From assembly GCF_014648515.1 (NCBI RefSeq), contig NZ_BMRG01000015.1:111823-175822 (forward strand): a DNA stretch of 64,000 bases, in the 5' to 3' direction. Source of the DNA: Saccharothrix coeruleofusca (GTDB taxonomy: Bacteria > Actinomycetota > Actinomycetes > Mycobacteriales > Pseudonocardiaceae). Position numbers and translations under genes: made by a program. A model generated the notes under the pieces. It was not told the origin of the DNA and did no database searches. It saw only the letters and a list, made by a program, of their open reading frames with translations. Below, piece after piece: positions 1 to 7,239 of the stretch (the stretch's first letter is position 1; every line of letters starts with the position of its first letter).

Positions 1-110
1 CCGCCGTCCACCGCGTCGTCGCCGACGCGATCCTCCAGCACGCCCGACGTCACTCGTGGGTGGTCAGCACCAGGCAGAGCACGTTCTCGTCCTCGTCGAG
101 GATCTCGTAG
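1..110 (+). other. possible 3' end of a plus-strand gene entering from the left
   Basis: From base 3 a plus-strand frame has G or C at nearly every third position for about 16 codons (AVHRVVADAILQHARR) and stays open until TAG at 108-110. If real, it is the tail of a gene that starts outside the window and overlaps the convergent gene at 50-640 by about 60 bases. The codon signal fades after base 50, so this may be chance. Confidence 0.2.
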
Positions 111-640
111 CCGTTGACGCTCTCGCCGCTCACGGGGAAGACGAAGGCGTTGGCGCCGGTTTCCTCGTCCAGGACCACGGTGGCCCAGTTGTCCCGCCGG
201 AAGTGCGGTCCCCTCGCCGCGATGGCGTCGCGGGCGTCCTCGAAGAACGAGGACGCGGCACCGGTCAGACTCGGTGCGCGCATCGCCTGGCCGTCCCACA
301 GGACGGCGTAGTCCTCGACGAACTGGAAGCCCCCGCCGTAGTCCTCGACGTCCCAGTCCGCCTCGGCGATCCGCCCCGGTTCCGCCAGTGGGATCACCAC
401 CGCGCGCACGTCGTAGCGGAACGTGTCGGGGTTCCAGTCGTCACCAGGTGAGGCGTTGGTCCCCACGTACACGGGGTAGGTGCCCGCGGGCAGCTCGTGG
501 TAGACCGCCCCGTCGGTGACGTCGGGGGTCTCCCAGACGACCTCGCCCCGCACGACGACGAGGTCGCCCGCGTGGTCGAACCAGGCGGGCTTGGGGTCGT
601 CGACGAACCGGTCGCCCAGCCGCCACAGCAGTTGTCGCAT
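50..640 (-). CDS. DUF4241-like hypothetical protein
   Basis: Function not known. The product is a 196-residue acidic soluble protein with no signal peptide or membrane segment. A LPAGTYPVY turn (residues 50-58), a central FVEDYAVLWDG block and a C-terminal half in which a tryptophan-led strand is followed by a conserved-looking VFPVSGESVNGYEI strand resemble the general plan of DUF4241 proteins; this is recognition by layout only. ATG at 640 was chosen because codons upstream overlap the end of the WD40 gene. GTG at 646, with GGGAG five bases before it, is an alternative. The gene lies 26 bases downstream of the WD40 gene on the same strand, so the two are probably co-transcribed. Confidence 0.6.
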   Translation of the reverse strand: MRQLLWRLGDRFVDDPKPAWFDHAGDLVVVRGEVVWETPDVTDGAVYHELPAGTYPVYVGTNASPGDDWNPDTFRYDVRAVVIPLAEPGRIAEADWDVEDYGGGFQFVEDYAVLWDGQAMRAPSLTGAASSFFEDARDAIAARGPHFRRDNWATVVLDEETGANAFVFPVSGESVNGYEILDEDENVLCLVLTTHE

Positions 641-666
641 CTCCACGTGTTCTCCCGCACCGCTGG

Positions 667-2508
667 TCACGAGTTCACCCGCCGCACCGCGATGCGCGCG
701 TCGCGCGAGGCGATGGCGATCACCAAGCCGTCGGACGTGCCGCGCGCGGTCACGGCCTTCGTCTCGCCGCACGTGATCGGCTCACCGATGGGCAGGCCGG
801 TTTCCGCGTCCCAGCACAGCACCGTGCCCCGCGGGTCCCCGCTGACGAACACCGGGCGCCCGCCGACCCGCGCCGTGGCCACGGAGGTGATCGAGTAGCG
901 GGGGTGGTGGCCGGGCATCGGCTCGCCCACCGGTTCGCCGGTGGCCGCGTCCCAGCGGCGGAAGGTGCCGCGGTCGCCGCCGCAGGCCAGCAGGACGCGT
1001 CCGTCGTCCAGGGTGGCGGCCGCCGCCGGGCCCCAGAGCCCGCTGTCGGTGATCGGCTCGCCCACCGGCTCGCCGGTCGCCGCGTCCCAGCGGCGCAGGG
1101 TGTGGTCGTAGGAGCTGCTGACCAGCAGCGTGCGGCCCTCGACCACGACGGCGGTCAGCGAGTTCAGGTTGTTGGTGTGCCCGGTGAGCACGCCGAGGGA
1201 GCGCCCCGTCCCCGCGTCCCAGAGCCGGATGAAGTGGTCCTGGTCACCGCTGGCGACCAGGGTGCGGCCGTCCAGGTCGAACGCCAGCACGCAGGTCACC
1301 GTCGCGGTGTGGCCGGTCAGCTCCCCCCTCGGTTCGCCGGTCGCGGCGTCCCACAGGCGGACCACGCGGTCCTTGCCGCCGCTGACGACCAGCGAGCCGG
1401 AGCAGTGGACCGCCCAGGCCCCGGCGGTGTCGCTCACGATCGGGCGTCCCACCGGGTGGCCGGTGCTCAGGTCCCAGCGGCGCACCGTGGTGTCGCCCGT
1501 GCTGACGAGCAGGACCCGGCCGTCGGGCAGTTCGGTGGTGCACATCTGCTGCACGTGCGTGGTGTGGCCGCTCAGCTCAGCCGTCCGCTGCCCGGTCAGC
1601 ACGTCCCACCGGCACACCCTGCCGTCATCGGAGCCGCTGAACACCACCGACTCGACAGCCGCCAACGCCCGCACCGGGGCGACGTGCTCGGCGAGGGTTT
1701 CCCCGACGGGCGAACCGGTCCGCGCGTCCCAGCGGACCGCACCGCCGTCGCGGCAGCCGCCCACCAGCAGCACGCGGTCGTCCACCTCGACCGGGACCAG
1801 CGACAGCACAGCTGCGGTGTGGCCGCTCAGCTCGCCCAGGGGCTGCCCGGTCATCGCGTCCCAACGACGCACGGCGCCGTCGTCGGAGGCGCTGAACACC
1901 ACCGGCCCCACGGCCGCCAGCGCCCGCACCGGCCCGGTGTGGCCGGTCACCGGCTCCCCCAGCGGCTGTCCCGTCACCGCGTCCCACCGCCACAGCGCGC
2001 CGTCGGCGAAACCACCCACGACCACCGAGCGGTCCGCCTGCTCGACCGCGACCAGGGACCACACCGACGACGGGCGACCCGGCAGCGGGTCACCCGCCGG
2101 TTCCCCGGTCAGCGCGTCCCACCGGCGCACCTCGCCGTCGTCGGAGGCGCTGAACACCACCCGGCCGACGACCGCCAAGGCCCGCACCCACCCGGTGCGG
2201 GCCTGTCCCGCCAGCCGCTCGCCGGTGGTCGCGTCCCACCGCGCCAGGCGGCCGTCCTGGAAGCCGCCGACGACCACCGCGCGGCCATCGGCAGTGGCGG
2301 CGGTCAACGACCACGGCCACCCAGCACCGCCCGGCGGGTCGTCCAGCGCTTCCAGGGTGGTCGCGTCCCACCGGCGCACCGCGCCGTCACCGGACGCGCT
2401 GACCAGCACCGCGCGGCCGTCCGCCGCGCGGACCGCGGTCAAGGCGGTGACCGGCCCCCGGTGCGGGCTCGCCAGCACCAGCGGCTCTTCCCGTTCTCTG
2501 CTGTGCAC
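667..2508 (-). CDS. WD40-repeat protein with about 14 blades (double beta-propeller)
   Basis: This 613-residue protein consists entirely of WD40 repeats. I count thirteen blade ends of the form xRWDAxTG, evenly spaced from about residue 48 to 590, and a degenerate fourteenth at the C-terminus (IAVRRVNS). That is enough for two seven-bladed propellers. Many blades also carry VFSASDDG or LVGGxxDG turns. There is no signal peptide, membrane segment, kinase, NACHT or protease domain, so it is probably a cytosolic protein-protein interaction scaffold. WD40 stretches in actinomycetes are often fused to a kinase or NTPase; here the propellers stand alone. The start is GTG with no strong ribosome-binding site, so the N-terminus is uncertain. 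The DUF4241-like gene follows 26 bases downstream. Confidence 0.85.
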   Translation of the reverse strand: MHSREREEPLVLASPHRGPVTALTAVRAADGRAVLVSASGDGAVRRWDATTLEALDDPPGGAGWPWSLTAATADGRAVVVGGFQDGRLARWDATTGERLAGQARTGWVRALAVVGRVVFSASDDGEVRRWDALTGEPAGDPLPGRPSSVWSLVAVEQADRSVVVGGFADGALWRWDAVTGQPLGEPVTGHTGPVRALAAVGPVVFSASDDGAVRRWDAMTGQPLGELSGHTAAVLSLVPVEVDDRVLLVGGCRDGGAVRWDARTGSPVGETLAEHVAPVRALAAVESVVFSGSDDGRVCRWDVLTGQRTAELSGHTTHVQQMCTTELPDGRVLLVSTGDTTVRRWDLSTGHPVGRPIVSDTAGAWAVHCSGSLVVSGGKDRVVRLWDAATGEPRGELTGHTATVTCVLAFDLDGRTLVASGDQDHFIRLWDAGTGRSLGVLTGHTNNLNSLTAVVVEGRTLLVSSSYDHTLRRWDAATGEPVGEPITDSGLWGPAAAATLDDGRVLLACGGDRGTFRRWDAATGEPVGEPMPGHHPRYSITSVATARVGGRPVFVSGDPRGTVLCWDAETGLPIGEPITCGETKAVTARGTSDGLVIAIASRDARIAVRRVNS

Positions 2509-2544
2509 GGAGTCGATCTACCACAGCGGTACGACAGGAACGGG

Positions 2545-2976
2545 TCAGCGGATCCTGGCCCCGTAGACGTGGTCGACCGTCATCACCATGAGCACCCGGC
2601 GATCGGCCACCATCACCGACCGGTACTCGTCCCAGTCGGGGTGCTCCCCGGCGGCGCGGCGGTAGTAGTCCACCAGCGCCTCGACCTCGGGGCCGTGCGG
2701 GTCGGTCCCCGGCCCGGTGAGCGTCGCCACGCCCTCGGCGGTGGCCCACGCCCAGCCGTCGGGGCTGGTGACCTCCAGCGTGGCGCGCGGGTCCCGGCGC
2801 AGGTTCACCGTCTTGGCCCGCCCTTCGGTCATCGAGACGTAGATGACGTCGGCGCGCCGGTCGTAGAAGGGCATGACGGGCGACAGCTGGGGCCTGCCGT
2901 CGGACTTGATCGTGGCAAGAACGCCGAGTCGGCTCTCCGCGAGCAGGTCGCGGGGGTTGAACGGCGCTTCGGTCAT
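2545..2976 (-). CDS. PPOX-class (probably F420-dependent) oxidoreductase
   Basis: A 143-residue split-barrel flavin/F420 protein. The N-terminal block LGVLATIKSDGRPQLSPVMP (residues 17-36) is the signature of the pyridoxamine-5-phosphate-oxidase-like superfamily, and the rest (a strand with VIYVSMTEGRAKTVNLRRDP and a C-terminal YRSVMVADRRVLMVMTVDHV) fits the Rv1155-type FDOR-B group. Members reduce small molecules with F420H2 or bind heme or flavin, so the substrate cannot be read from sequence. The ATG at 2976 has a strong GGAGGAG five bases upstream. The gene is likely transcribed on its own or with the upstream MOSC gene, 48 bases away on the same strand. Confidence 0.85.
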   Translation of the reverse strand: MTEAPFNPRDLLAESRLGVLATIKSDGRPQLSPVMPFYDRRADVIYVSMTEGRAKTVNLRRDPRATLEVTSPDGWAWATAEGVATLTGPGTDPHGPEVEALVDYYRRAAGEHPDWDEYRSVMVADRRVLMVMTVDHVYGARIR

Positions 2977-3024
2977 GTCGGCTCCTCCGAGGACTCGCGG
3001 ACCTGATCACCCATCATGGCGCGA

Positions 3025-3531
3025 TCAGGTGAGCAGGGTCGCCGGGCCCAGCCGGAGCACACCGTCGTCGAGGGGGACGCAGCGCACTCCCCCGTGCCCG
3101 CGCAGCGCCTTGAAGGCCCCCGGCGCGATCACGGCGTCCATCCACGCGCACGGGTTGGCGGCCCGGTGCGCCTCGAAGCGCACCGGGCCGTCGCCGGAGT
3201 CCAGGGCGAACACGTCGTGCCGGGCCAGCCCGTCCACGTCGAACCCGCGCAGGACGACGTTGCGCCGCACGACCAGCGGACTGGGCGCGGTGGCCAGCCC
3301 GAGCTCGTCCGCCACGGCGTCGAGCGCTTCGGCGGCGAAGACGGTGACCGCGGCGAAGCGGTGCGCCGGGTGGTTGAAGTAGCGGTCGCCGACCAGGCCC
3401 AGACCCGCCCGCACCACCACCCGGTCGCGGGCGACCGGCTCGGGGTCGGGGCGCGGCCCGTCACCGGGCCGTCCCTCGTAGGCGTGCACGGACGAGACGT
3501 GCAGCGCGACGACCTCCACCGCCGTGGTCAA
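3025..3531 (-). CDS. MOSC domain protein
   Basis: A 168-residue MOSC (molybdenum cofactor sulfurase C-terminal) protein. Diagnostic elements are GLVGDRYF (residues 44-51), the RRNVVLRGFDVDGL block, a conserved cysteine in ANPCAWMD and the following ALRGHGGVRC segment. MOSC proteins bind the molybdenum cofactor or carry sulfur to it; the invariant Cys is thought to be the sulfur carrier. The longest frame begins with TTG at 3531, and a GTG a few codons further in is possible. It sits between msrA and the PPOX gene on the same strand. The 48-base spacer to msrA is made of a short tandem repeat. Confidence 0.85.
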   Translation of the reverse strand: MTTAVEVVALHVSSVHAYEGRPGDGPRPDPEPVARDRVVVRAGLGLVGDRYFNHPAHRFAAVTVFAAEALDAVADELGLATAPSPLVVRRNVVLRGFDVDGLARHDVFALDSGDGPVRFEAHRAANPCAWMDAVIAPGAFKALRGHGGVRCVPLDDGVLRLGPATLLT

Positions 3532-3541
3532 GCGCTCACCT

Positions 3542-3591
3542 TCAGCGCCCGTCTCAGCGCCCGTCCTCAGCGCTCGTCCTCAGCGCTCGCC
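3542..3591. repeat. four 12-13 bp tandem units between msrA and the MOSC gene
   Basis: Four consecutive copies of a unit like TCAGCGCYCGTCC fill the spacer. The last copy contains the stop codon and final residues of msrA, so expansion or contraction of the array would move the msrA end and change the distance to the next gene. Confidence 0.75.
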
Positions 3592-4083
3592 GAGCTGCCA
3601 CTCGGGCCGGACGTAGTGGCAGGTGTAGCCGTTGGGGTAGCGCTCCAGGTAGTCCTGGTGCTCCGGCTCGGCCTCCCAGAAGTCGCCGACCTGGGTGACC
3701 TCGGTGACGACCTTGCCCGGCCACTTGCCCGACGCGTCCACGTCGGCGATGGTGGCCTCCGCGATCCGCTTCTGCTCGTCGCCGTCGTAGAAGATCGCCG
3801 AGCGGTAGCTGGTGCCGATGTCGTTGCCCTGGCGGTCGCGCGTCGTCGGGTCGTGGATCTGGAAGAAGAACTCCAGGACCTGGCGGTAGCTCAACTGGGC
3901 CGGGTCGAAGACGATCTCGATGGCCTCGGCGTGGGTGCCGTGGTTGCGGTAGGTGGCGTTGGGGACGTCGCCGCCGGTGTAACCGACCCTGGTGGAGACG
4001 ACGCCGGGGTGGCGGCGGAAGAGGTCCTGCATGCCCCAGAAACAACCACCCGCCAGGACAGCCCTCTCGGTCACAGTGGCCAT
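3580..4083 (-). CDS. msrA: peptide methionine-(S)-S-oxide reductase MsrA
   Basis: A 167-residue MsrA that reduces methionine-S-sulfoxide in oxidised proteins and is cytosolic. The catalytic motif GGCFWGMQ (residues 12-19) holds the nucleophilic cysteine. The family landmarks [18 protein letters not shown] (substrate-binding Glu and Asp region), YRSAIFY and the tail YCHYVRP-like sequence (here [10 protein letters not shown], with a possible resolving Cys) are all present, and the length is normal. The ATG at 4083 has GAGGAGCGG upstream. It heads a same-strand run with the MOSC and PPOX genes, a redox/repair neighbourhood. Confidence 0.95.
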   Translation of the reverse strand: MATVTERAVLAGGCFWGMQDLFRRHPGVVSTRVGYTGGDVPNATYRNHGTHAEAIEIVFDPAQLSYRQVLEFFFQIHDPTTRDRQGNDIGTSYRSAIFYDGDEQKRIAEATIADVDASGKWPGKVVTEVTQVGDFWEAEPEHQDYLERYPNGYTCHYVRPEWQLGER

Positions 4084-4256
4084 GTGCTCGCTCCGCTCCT
4101 CGATCCGGTCGCTTCCACCCAGTTGAACGCTCCCGCCCTCCTCATCATCCCCGCCGGGGCTGTGATCCGCGCCCCGCGCGGGGCCTCAAGCGGCGACGGC
4201 CCCACGCCTGCAAGTACCACCCGTCCCCCGCCAGCGAGCGCGTGACTACCTCCCGT

Positions 4257-5462
4257 TCAGCCCAAAGTGGTCAACCGGTGCGCGGCGACCCGCGCGCCGT
4301 CGGTGCGCACCGCGCGGGCGACGGCTTCGGCGCGGGTCCTCACCTCCGGTCGCAGCACCCGTTCCAGCGCCTCGGCCAGCGAGTCGACCGTCGGGACGAC
4401 GGGCGGGTGCGCGACCCCGATGCCGAGTTCGCCGACCCGCCGGGCGAAGTAGTGCTGGTCGTACTGCTGCGGGACGACGACCTGCGGCACCCCCGCCAGA
4501 GCGGCCGTGGTGGTGGTCCCCGCGCCACCGTGGTGCACGACGGCCGCCACCCGCCGGAAAAGCGACCGCTGGTCCACCTCCCCGACCGACACGCAGTCGG
4601 CACCGTCGTCCGGCAGCGACAACCCCGCCCACCCCCGCAGGACGATCGCGCGCAGGCCGAGCTCCCGCGCCGCCCCGACCATCGCCTCGGCGAGCCCCTC
4701 CGGGGCGCGGACGCTGCCGAAGCCGAAGTACACCGGCGGTTCACCGGTGTCGAGGAAGACCTCCAACCCGGCGGGCAGCGACCGCCGCTCCGGCAGCAGC
4801 CAGGCCCCCGGCTGGAACACCTCCAAGTCCGGGGCCCCCGGCCACGGCGCCAAGGTCGGGTCGGCGGCGAGCCAGGGCGCGTCGGTGAGCATGTGGCCGC
4901 GCACGTCGTCGACCGGGGCCAGGCCCAGCGACGTCCGGTGCGCGTTGAGAGCCGCGCCCCAAAGATCGTTGTAGCGCCGGGCATCGGCCTCCCAGAGCCC
5001 GCGGTGGTCGTCCTCCCGCGCCGGGGTCTCGCCCAGCGTCCCCATGACCGGCGGCGCGTGGTGCGGGGAGGGCAGGACCGCCGGGCAGTAGCCCGCGTAG
5101 ACGTAACCGATCCCCCGCCGCTCGGCCACCGAGCGCGCGGCGACCTGGAGCGCCGTGGCCGCCACGATGACGTCGCAGCCCTCCGCCGCCGCCAGCACGG
5201 CGTCGAACTGCGCGGCGATCGTCGCCTCGGCCATGTGGCGCCGCTGCCGCGGCGAGGGCGGGGACGACGGGCCGGGCTTCGCGGTCGACCGCAGCTCGGG
5301 CCCGACCGGTGTGAAGGGGATGCCGAGACCGCCGATCCAGTCGCCGAAGTCCGGGGGCGCGCACACGCGCACCTCCTGGCCGAGCCGCCGCAGCTCCAGC
5401 GCCAGCGCCAGCAGCGGCTGCACGTCGCCGCGCGAGCCGATGGTCGACAGCAGGACACGCAT
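4257..5462 (-). CDS. GT1-family glycosyltransferase (UGT/MGT type)
   Basis: A 401-residue GT-B fold glycosyltransferase. The N-terminus MRVLLSTIGSRGDVQPLLAL is the classical start of bacterial secondary-metabolite and sterol glycosyltransferases of GT1. The C-terminal donor site HHGGAGTTTTAALAGVPQVV (near residues 305-325) binds the nucleotide-sugar, and PQQYDQHYFARRV follows. It likely transfers a sugar to a small lipophilic acceptor or natural product. The start was set at ATG 5462 because homology to the family begins exactly there; the open frame upstream has no coding character. No biosynthetic cluster surrounds it, so detoxification by glycosylation is as plausible as antibiotic tailoring. 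Confidence 0.92.
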   Translation of the reverse strand: MRVLLSTIGSRGDVQPLLALALELRRLGQEVRVCAPPDFGDWIGGLGIPFTPVGPELRSTAKPGPSSPPSPRQRRHMAEATIAAQFDAVLAAAEGCDVIVAATALQVAARSVAERRGIGYVYAGYCPAVLPSPHHAPPVMGTLGETPAREDDHRGLWEADARRYNDLWGAALNAHRTSLGLAPVDDVRGHMLTDAPWLAADPTLAPWPGAPDLEVFQPGAWLLPERRSLPAGLEVFLDTGEPPVYFGFGSVRAPEGLAEAMVGAARELGLRAIVLRGWAGLSLPDDGADCVSVGEVDQRSLFRRVAAVVHHGGAGTTTTAALAGVPQVVVPQQYDQHYFARRVGELGIGVAHPPVVPTVDSLAEALERVLRPEVRTRAEAVARAVRTDGARVAAHRLTTLG

Positions 5463-5664
5463 CAGGATTTCCCTTCGGACGAGAATGCGAGCGAACCCGT
5501 TCGCGGAAACGGATTCTGGGGTACTCCGGGGGGCTTGCCACAAGACCGACCCCGCGCTATACGTTCCAATGGGGAGAAACGCGGCACGCGCCGCATCGGC
5601 CGAAAGTACTAGACAGCTTTCGCTTGCGCTGCAACCACTTCGCCGCCGCCCTACGCTGCCGATC

Positions 5665-6111
5665 ATGGTGACGACAACGAAGACATCGCCCCCGGCCACG
5701 ATCATCGCCGCGTTCTTCGGTTTCCTGTTCTCCACGGTCACCGCGTTCGCGGGCGTGGCGTTCCTGCTCGGCGCCCGGCAGGAGCTCGTCGACGCGGTGC
5801 GCACCGCGAACCCGGAGATGACCGCCGAGCAGGCGGAGCAGGCGACCACCGTCACGATGGCGTTCAGCGCGGGCGTGATGGTCCTGGTCGGCCTGGTCTA
5901 CCTGTGGCTGTCGTTCAAGCTCAAAGCCGGGCGCAACTGGGCGAGGGTCGTGCTCACGGTGATCACGCTGCTGCAACTGGCCGCCGTGCTGACCGACCAG
6001 GGCACCACCGCGTTCGGCTACGTCAGCTGCGCGATCGCCGTCGCGGCGCTGGTGCTCAGCTACCTGCCCGCGTCCAACACCTACATCGCCGAGGTCAAGC
6101 GCTCCGGCTGA
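5665..6111 (+). CDS. four-helix membrane protein of unknown function
   Basis: A 148-residue integral membrane protein with about four hydrophobic helices (roughly residues 12-35, 70-92, 98-115 and 120-138) and a short acidic extracytoplasmic loop (NPEMTAEQAEQA). I do not recognise the family; similar small four-TM proteins are common in actinomycetes. The ATG at 5665 is the first start in this frame after the divergent glycosyltransferase promoter region (5463-5664, in which I see no other feature). A convergent terminator hairpin lies just downstream. Confidence 0.75.
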   Translation: MVTTTKTSPPATIIAAFFGFLFSTVTAFAGVAFLLGARQELVDAVRTANPEMTAEQAEQATTVTMAFSAGVMVLVGLVYLWLSFKLKAGRNWARVVLTVITLLQLAAVLTDQGTTAFGYVSCAIAVAALVLSYLPASNTYIAEVKRSG

Positions 6112-6127
6112 GCCGGACGCGCCGGGA

Positions 6128-6155
6128 GGCGTTCCGGGCCGTGACCCGGAACGCC
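6128..6155. terminator. bidirectional hairpin terminator
   Basis: A perfect 11-bp stem (GGCGTTCCGGG / CCCGGAACGCC) with a 6-base loop lies between the convergent genes ending at 6111 and 6177. There is no T-tract, as usual for actinomycete terminators. Confidence 0.7.
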
Positions 6156-6176
6156 CCCTCCCCCGGTCACCCCGGC

Positions 6177-7049
6177 TCAGTCCGAGCAGATGACGTAGGT
6201 CCTGAGCTGCCAGTTGTCCGCCACCGCACCGTTCTCGGCGGCCCCCGCACTGCCCGAGGTGGTGGTCAGCGCGGCCGTGGTGCTCAGCGCGATCCTGCCG
6301 TCGACGGCGTCACCGGGGGACGCCTCGCTCATCGTCTGGACGCCCACCCCGTGCGCGCGCGTCCCGCTCTGCTGGCAGACCCTGCTGACGCCCCTGGTCG
6401 AAGCGGAGCCCGGCGTGGTCGTGGCCTGCTCGACCCTCATCGTGGGCGCCGCGTTGGCGCAGACGCCGAAGACGTCCAACCGCCAGCCGGGCGTGAGCCC
6501 CGGCCGCGCGGTGGCGCGGGCCGTGACGCTCTTCGGTGCCACGGAGGTGCCGGGGATGACGTCGTGCACGAGCACGCTGCCGCTGCCGCCGCTGGTGCGG
6601 AAGCCGGTCCCGTACAGCGCCCGGCTTCCCGGACACGACATCGACACCTCCTTTGTGGTGGCGGTGCTCGACGCCGTGCTCGCGGGGACGACCTGCAGGT
6701 TCGTGGTCAGCGGCCCGCAACTGGCCCACGCCGAGACGCTCCAGCTGCCGCTGAACGCGCCCAGCTCGACCGCCGTCACCCGCGCCCGGAACGGCGGGCT
6801 GCCCTCCGGCACGACCGACTCCAGCGTGACGCTGCCCGCTCCCCCGTCGATGCCCCCGCCGGGACCGTAGAGGAAGGTGCCCGTCGGGCAGTCGACCGTG
6901 ATCGTCTTGCTCGCCTGCGAGTTGGACGGCGACTGCTCGGTCTCGACGGTGATCGCGGTGACCGCCCGCGCCGACGCCACCGGCAGCACCACGGGTGTCG
7001 CGACGACCACCCCCGCCACCAGTGCCGCCTTCCACGACCTGCTGCCCAT
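6177..7049 (-). CDS. secreted protein with three internal repeats
   Basis: A 290-residue exported protein of unknown role. A Sec-type signal peptide (MGSRSWKAALVAGVVVATPV, cleavage near ASARA at about residue 30) is followed by three related segments. Each has a Cys-Pro or Cys-Gln element, a glycine-rich turn and a hydrophobic strand: VDCPTGTFLYGPGGGI, MSCPGSRALYGTGF and VCQQSGTRAHGVGV. Each also carries a second cysteine before the next repeat, which suggests one disulfide per unit. The start at ATG 7049 has AGGAGGT five bases upstream. It is divergent from the NB-ARC/TPR regulator, which may control it. Confidence 0.75.
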   Translation of the reverse strand: MGSRSWKAALVAGVVVATPVVLPVASARAVTAITVETEQSPSNSQASKTITVDCPTGTFLYGPGGGIDGGAGSVTLESVVPEGSPPFRARVTAVELGAFSGSWSVSAWASCGPLTTNLQVVPASTASSTATTKEVSMSCPGSRALYGTGFRTSGGSGSVLVHDVIPGTSVAPKSVTARATARPGLTPGWRLDVFGVCANAAPTMRVEQATTTPGSASTRGVSRVCQQSGTRAHGVGVQTMSEASPGDAVDGRIALSTTAALTTTSGSAGAAENGAVADNWQLRTYVICSD

Positions 7050-7239
7050 GCCGCACCTCCTGTCCGCTCGACTCCGGGCTGTCCGCTCGGTTCCGGGGAG
7101 AACTCTGCGGCAGGTCCGGCCATGACGGCGGAATCCCGGACACCTCGGGGACGTCGCCGCAGCGTGCCCCCGGTGACTTGACGGGGGTGTCCGAGCTGTC
7201 CGAGGATCGCCCCGGCCGACCGGACAGGAAGGCGCACGG

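Noticed and set aside
3542-3591. Short regular repeats as a CRISPR array
   Set aside because: Units are contiguous 12-13-mers with no spacers and no cas genes in the window.
5463-5855. N-terminal extension of the glycosyltransferase (about 130 residues) in the open frame
   Set aside because: GT1 homology starts exactly at MRVLLSTIGSRGDV; the upstream codons lie over a divergent membrane-protein gene.
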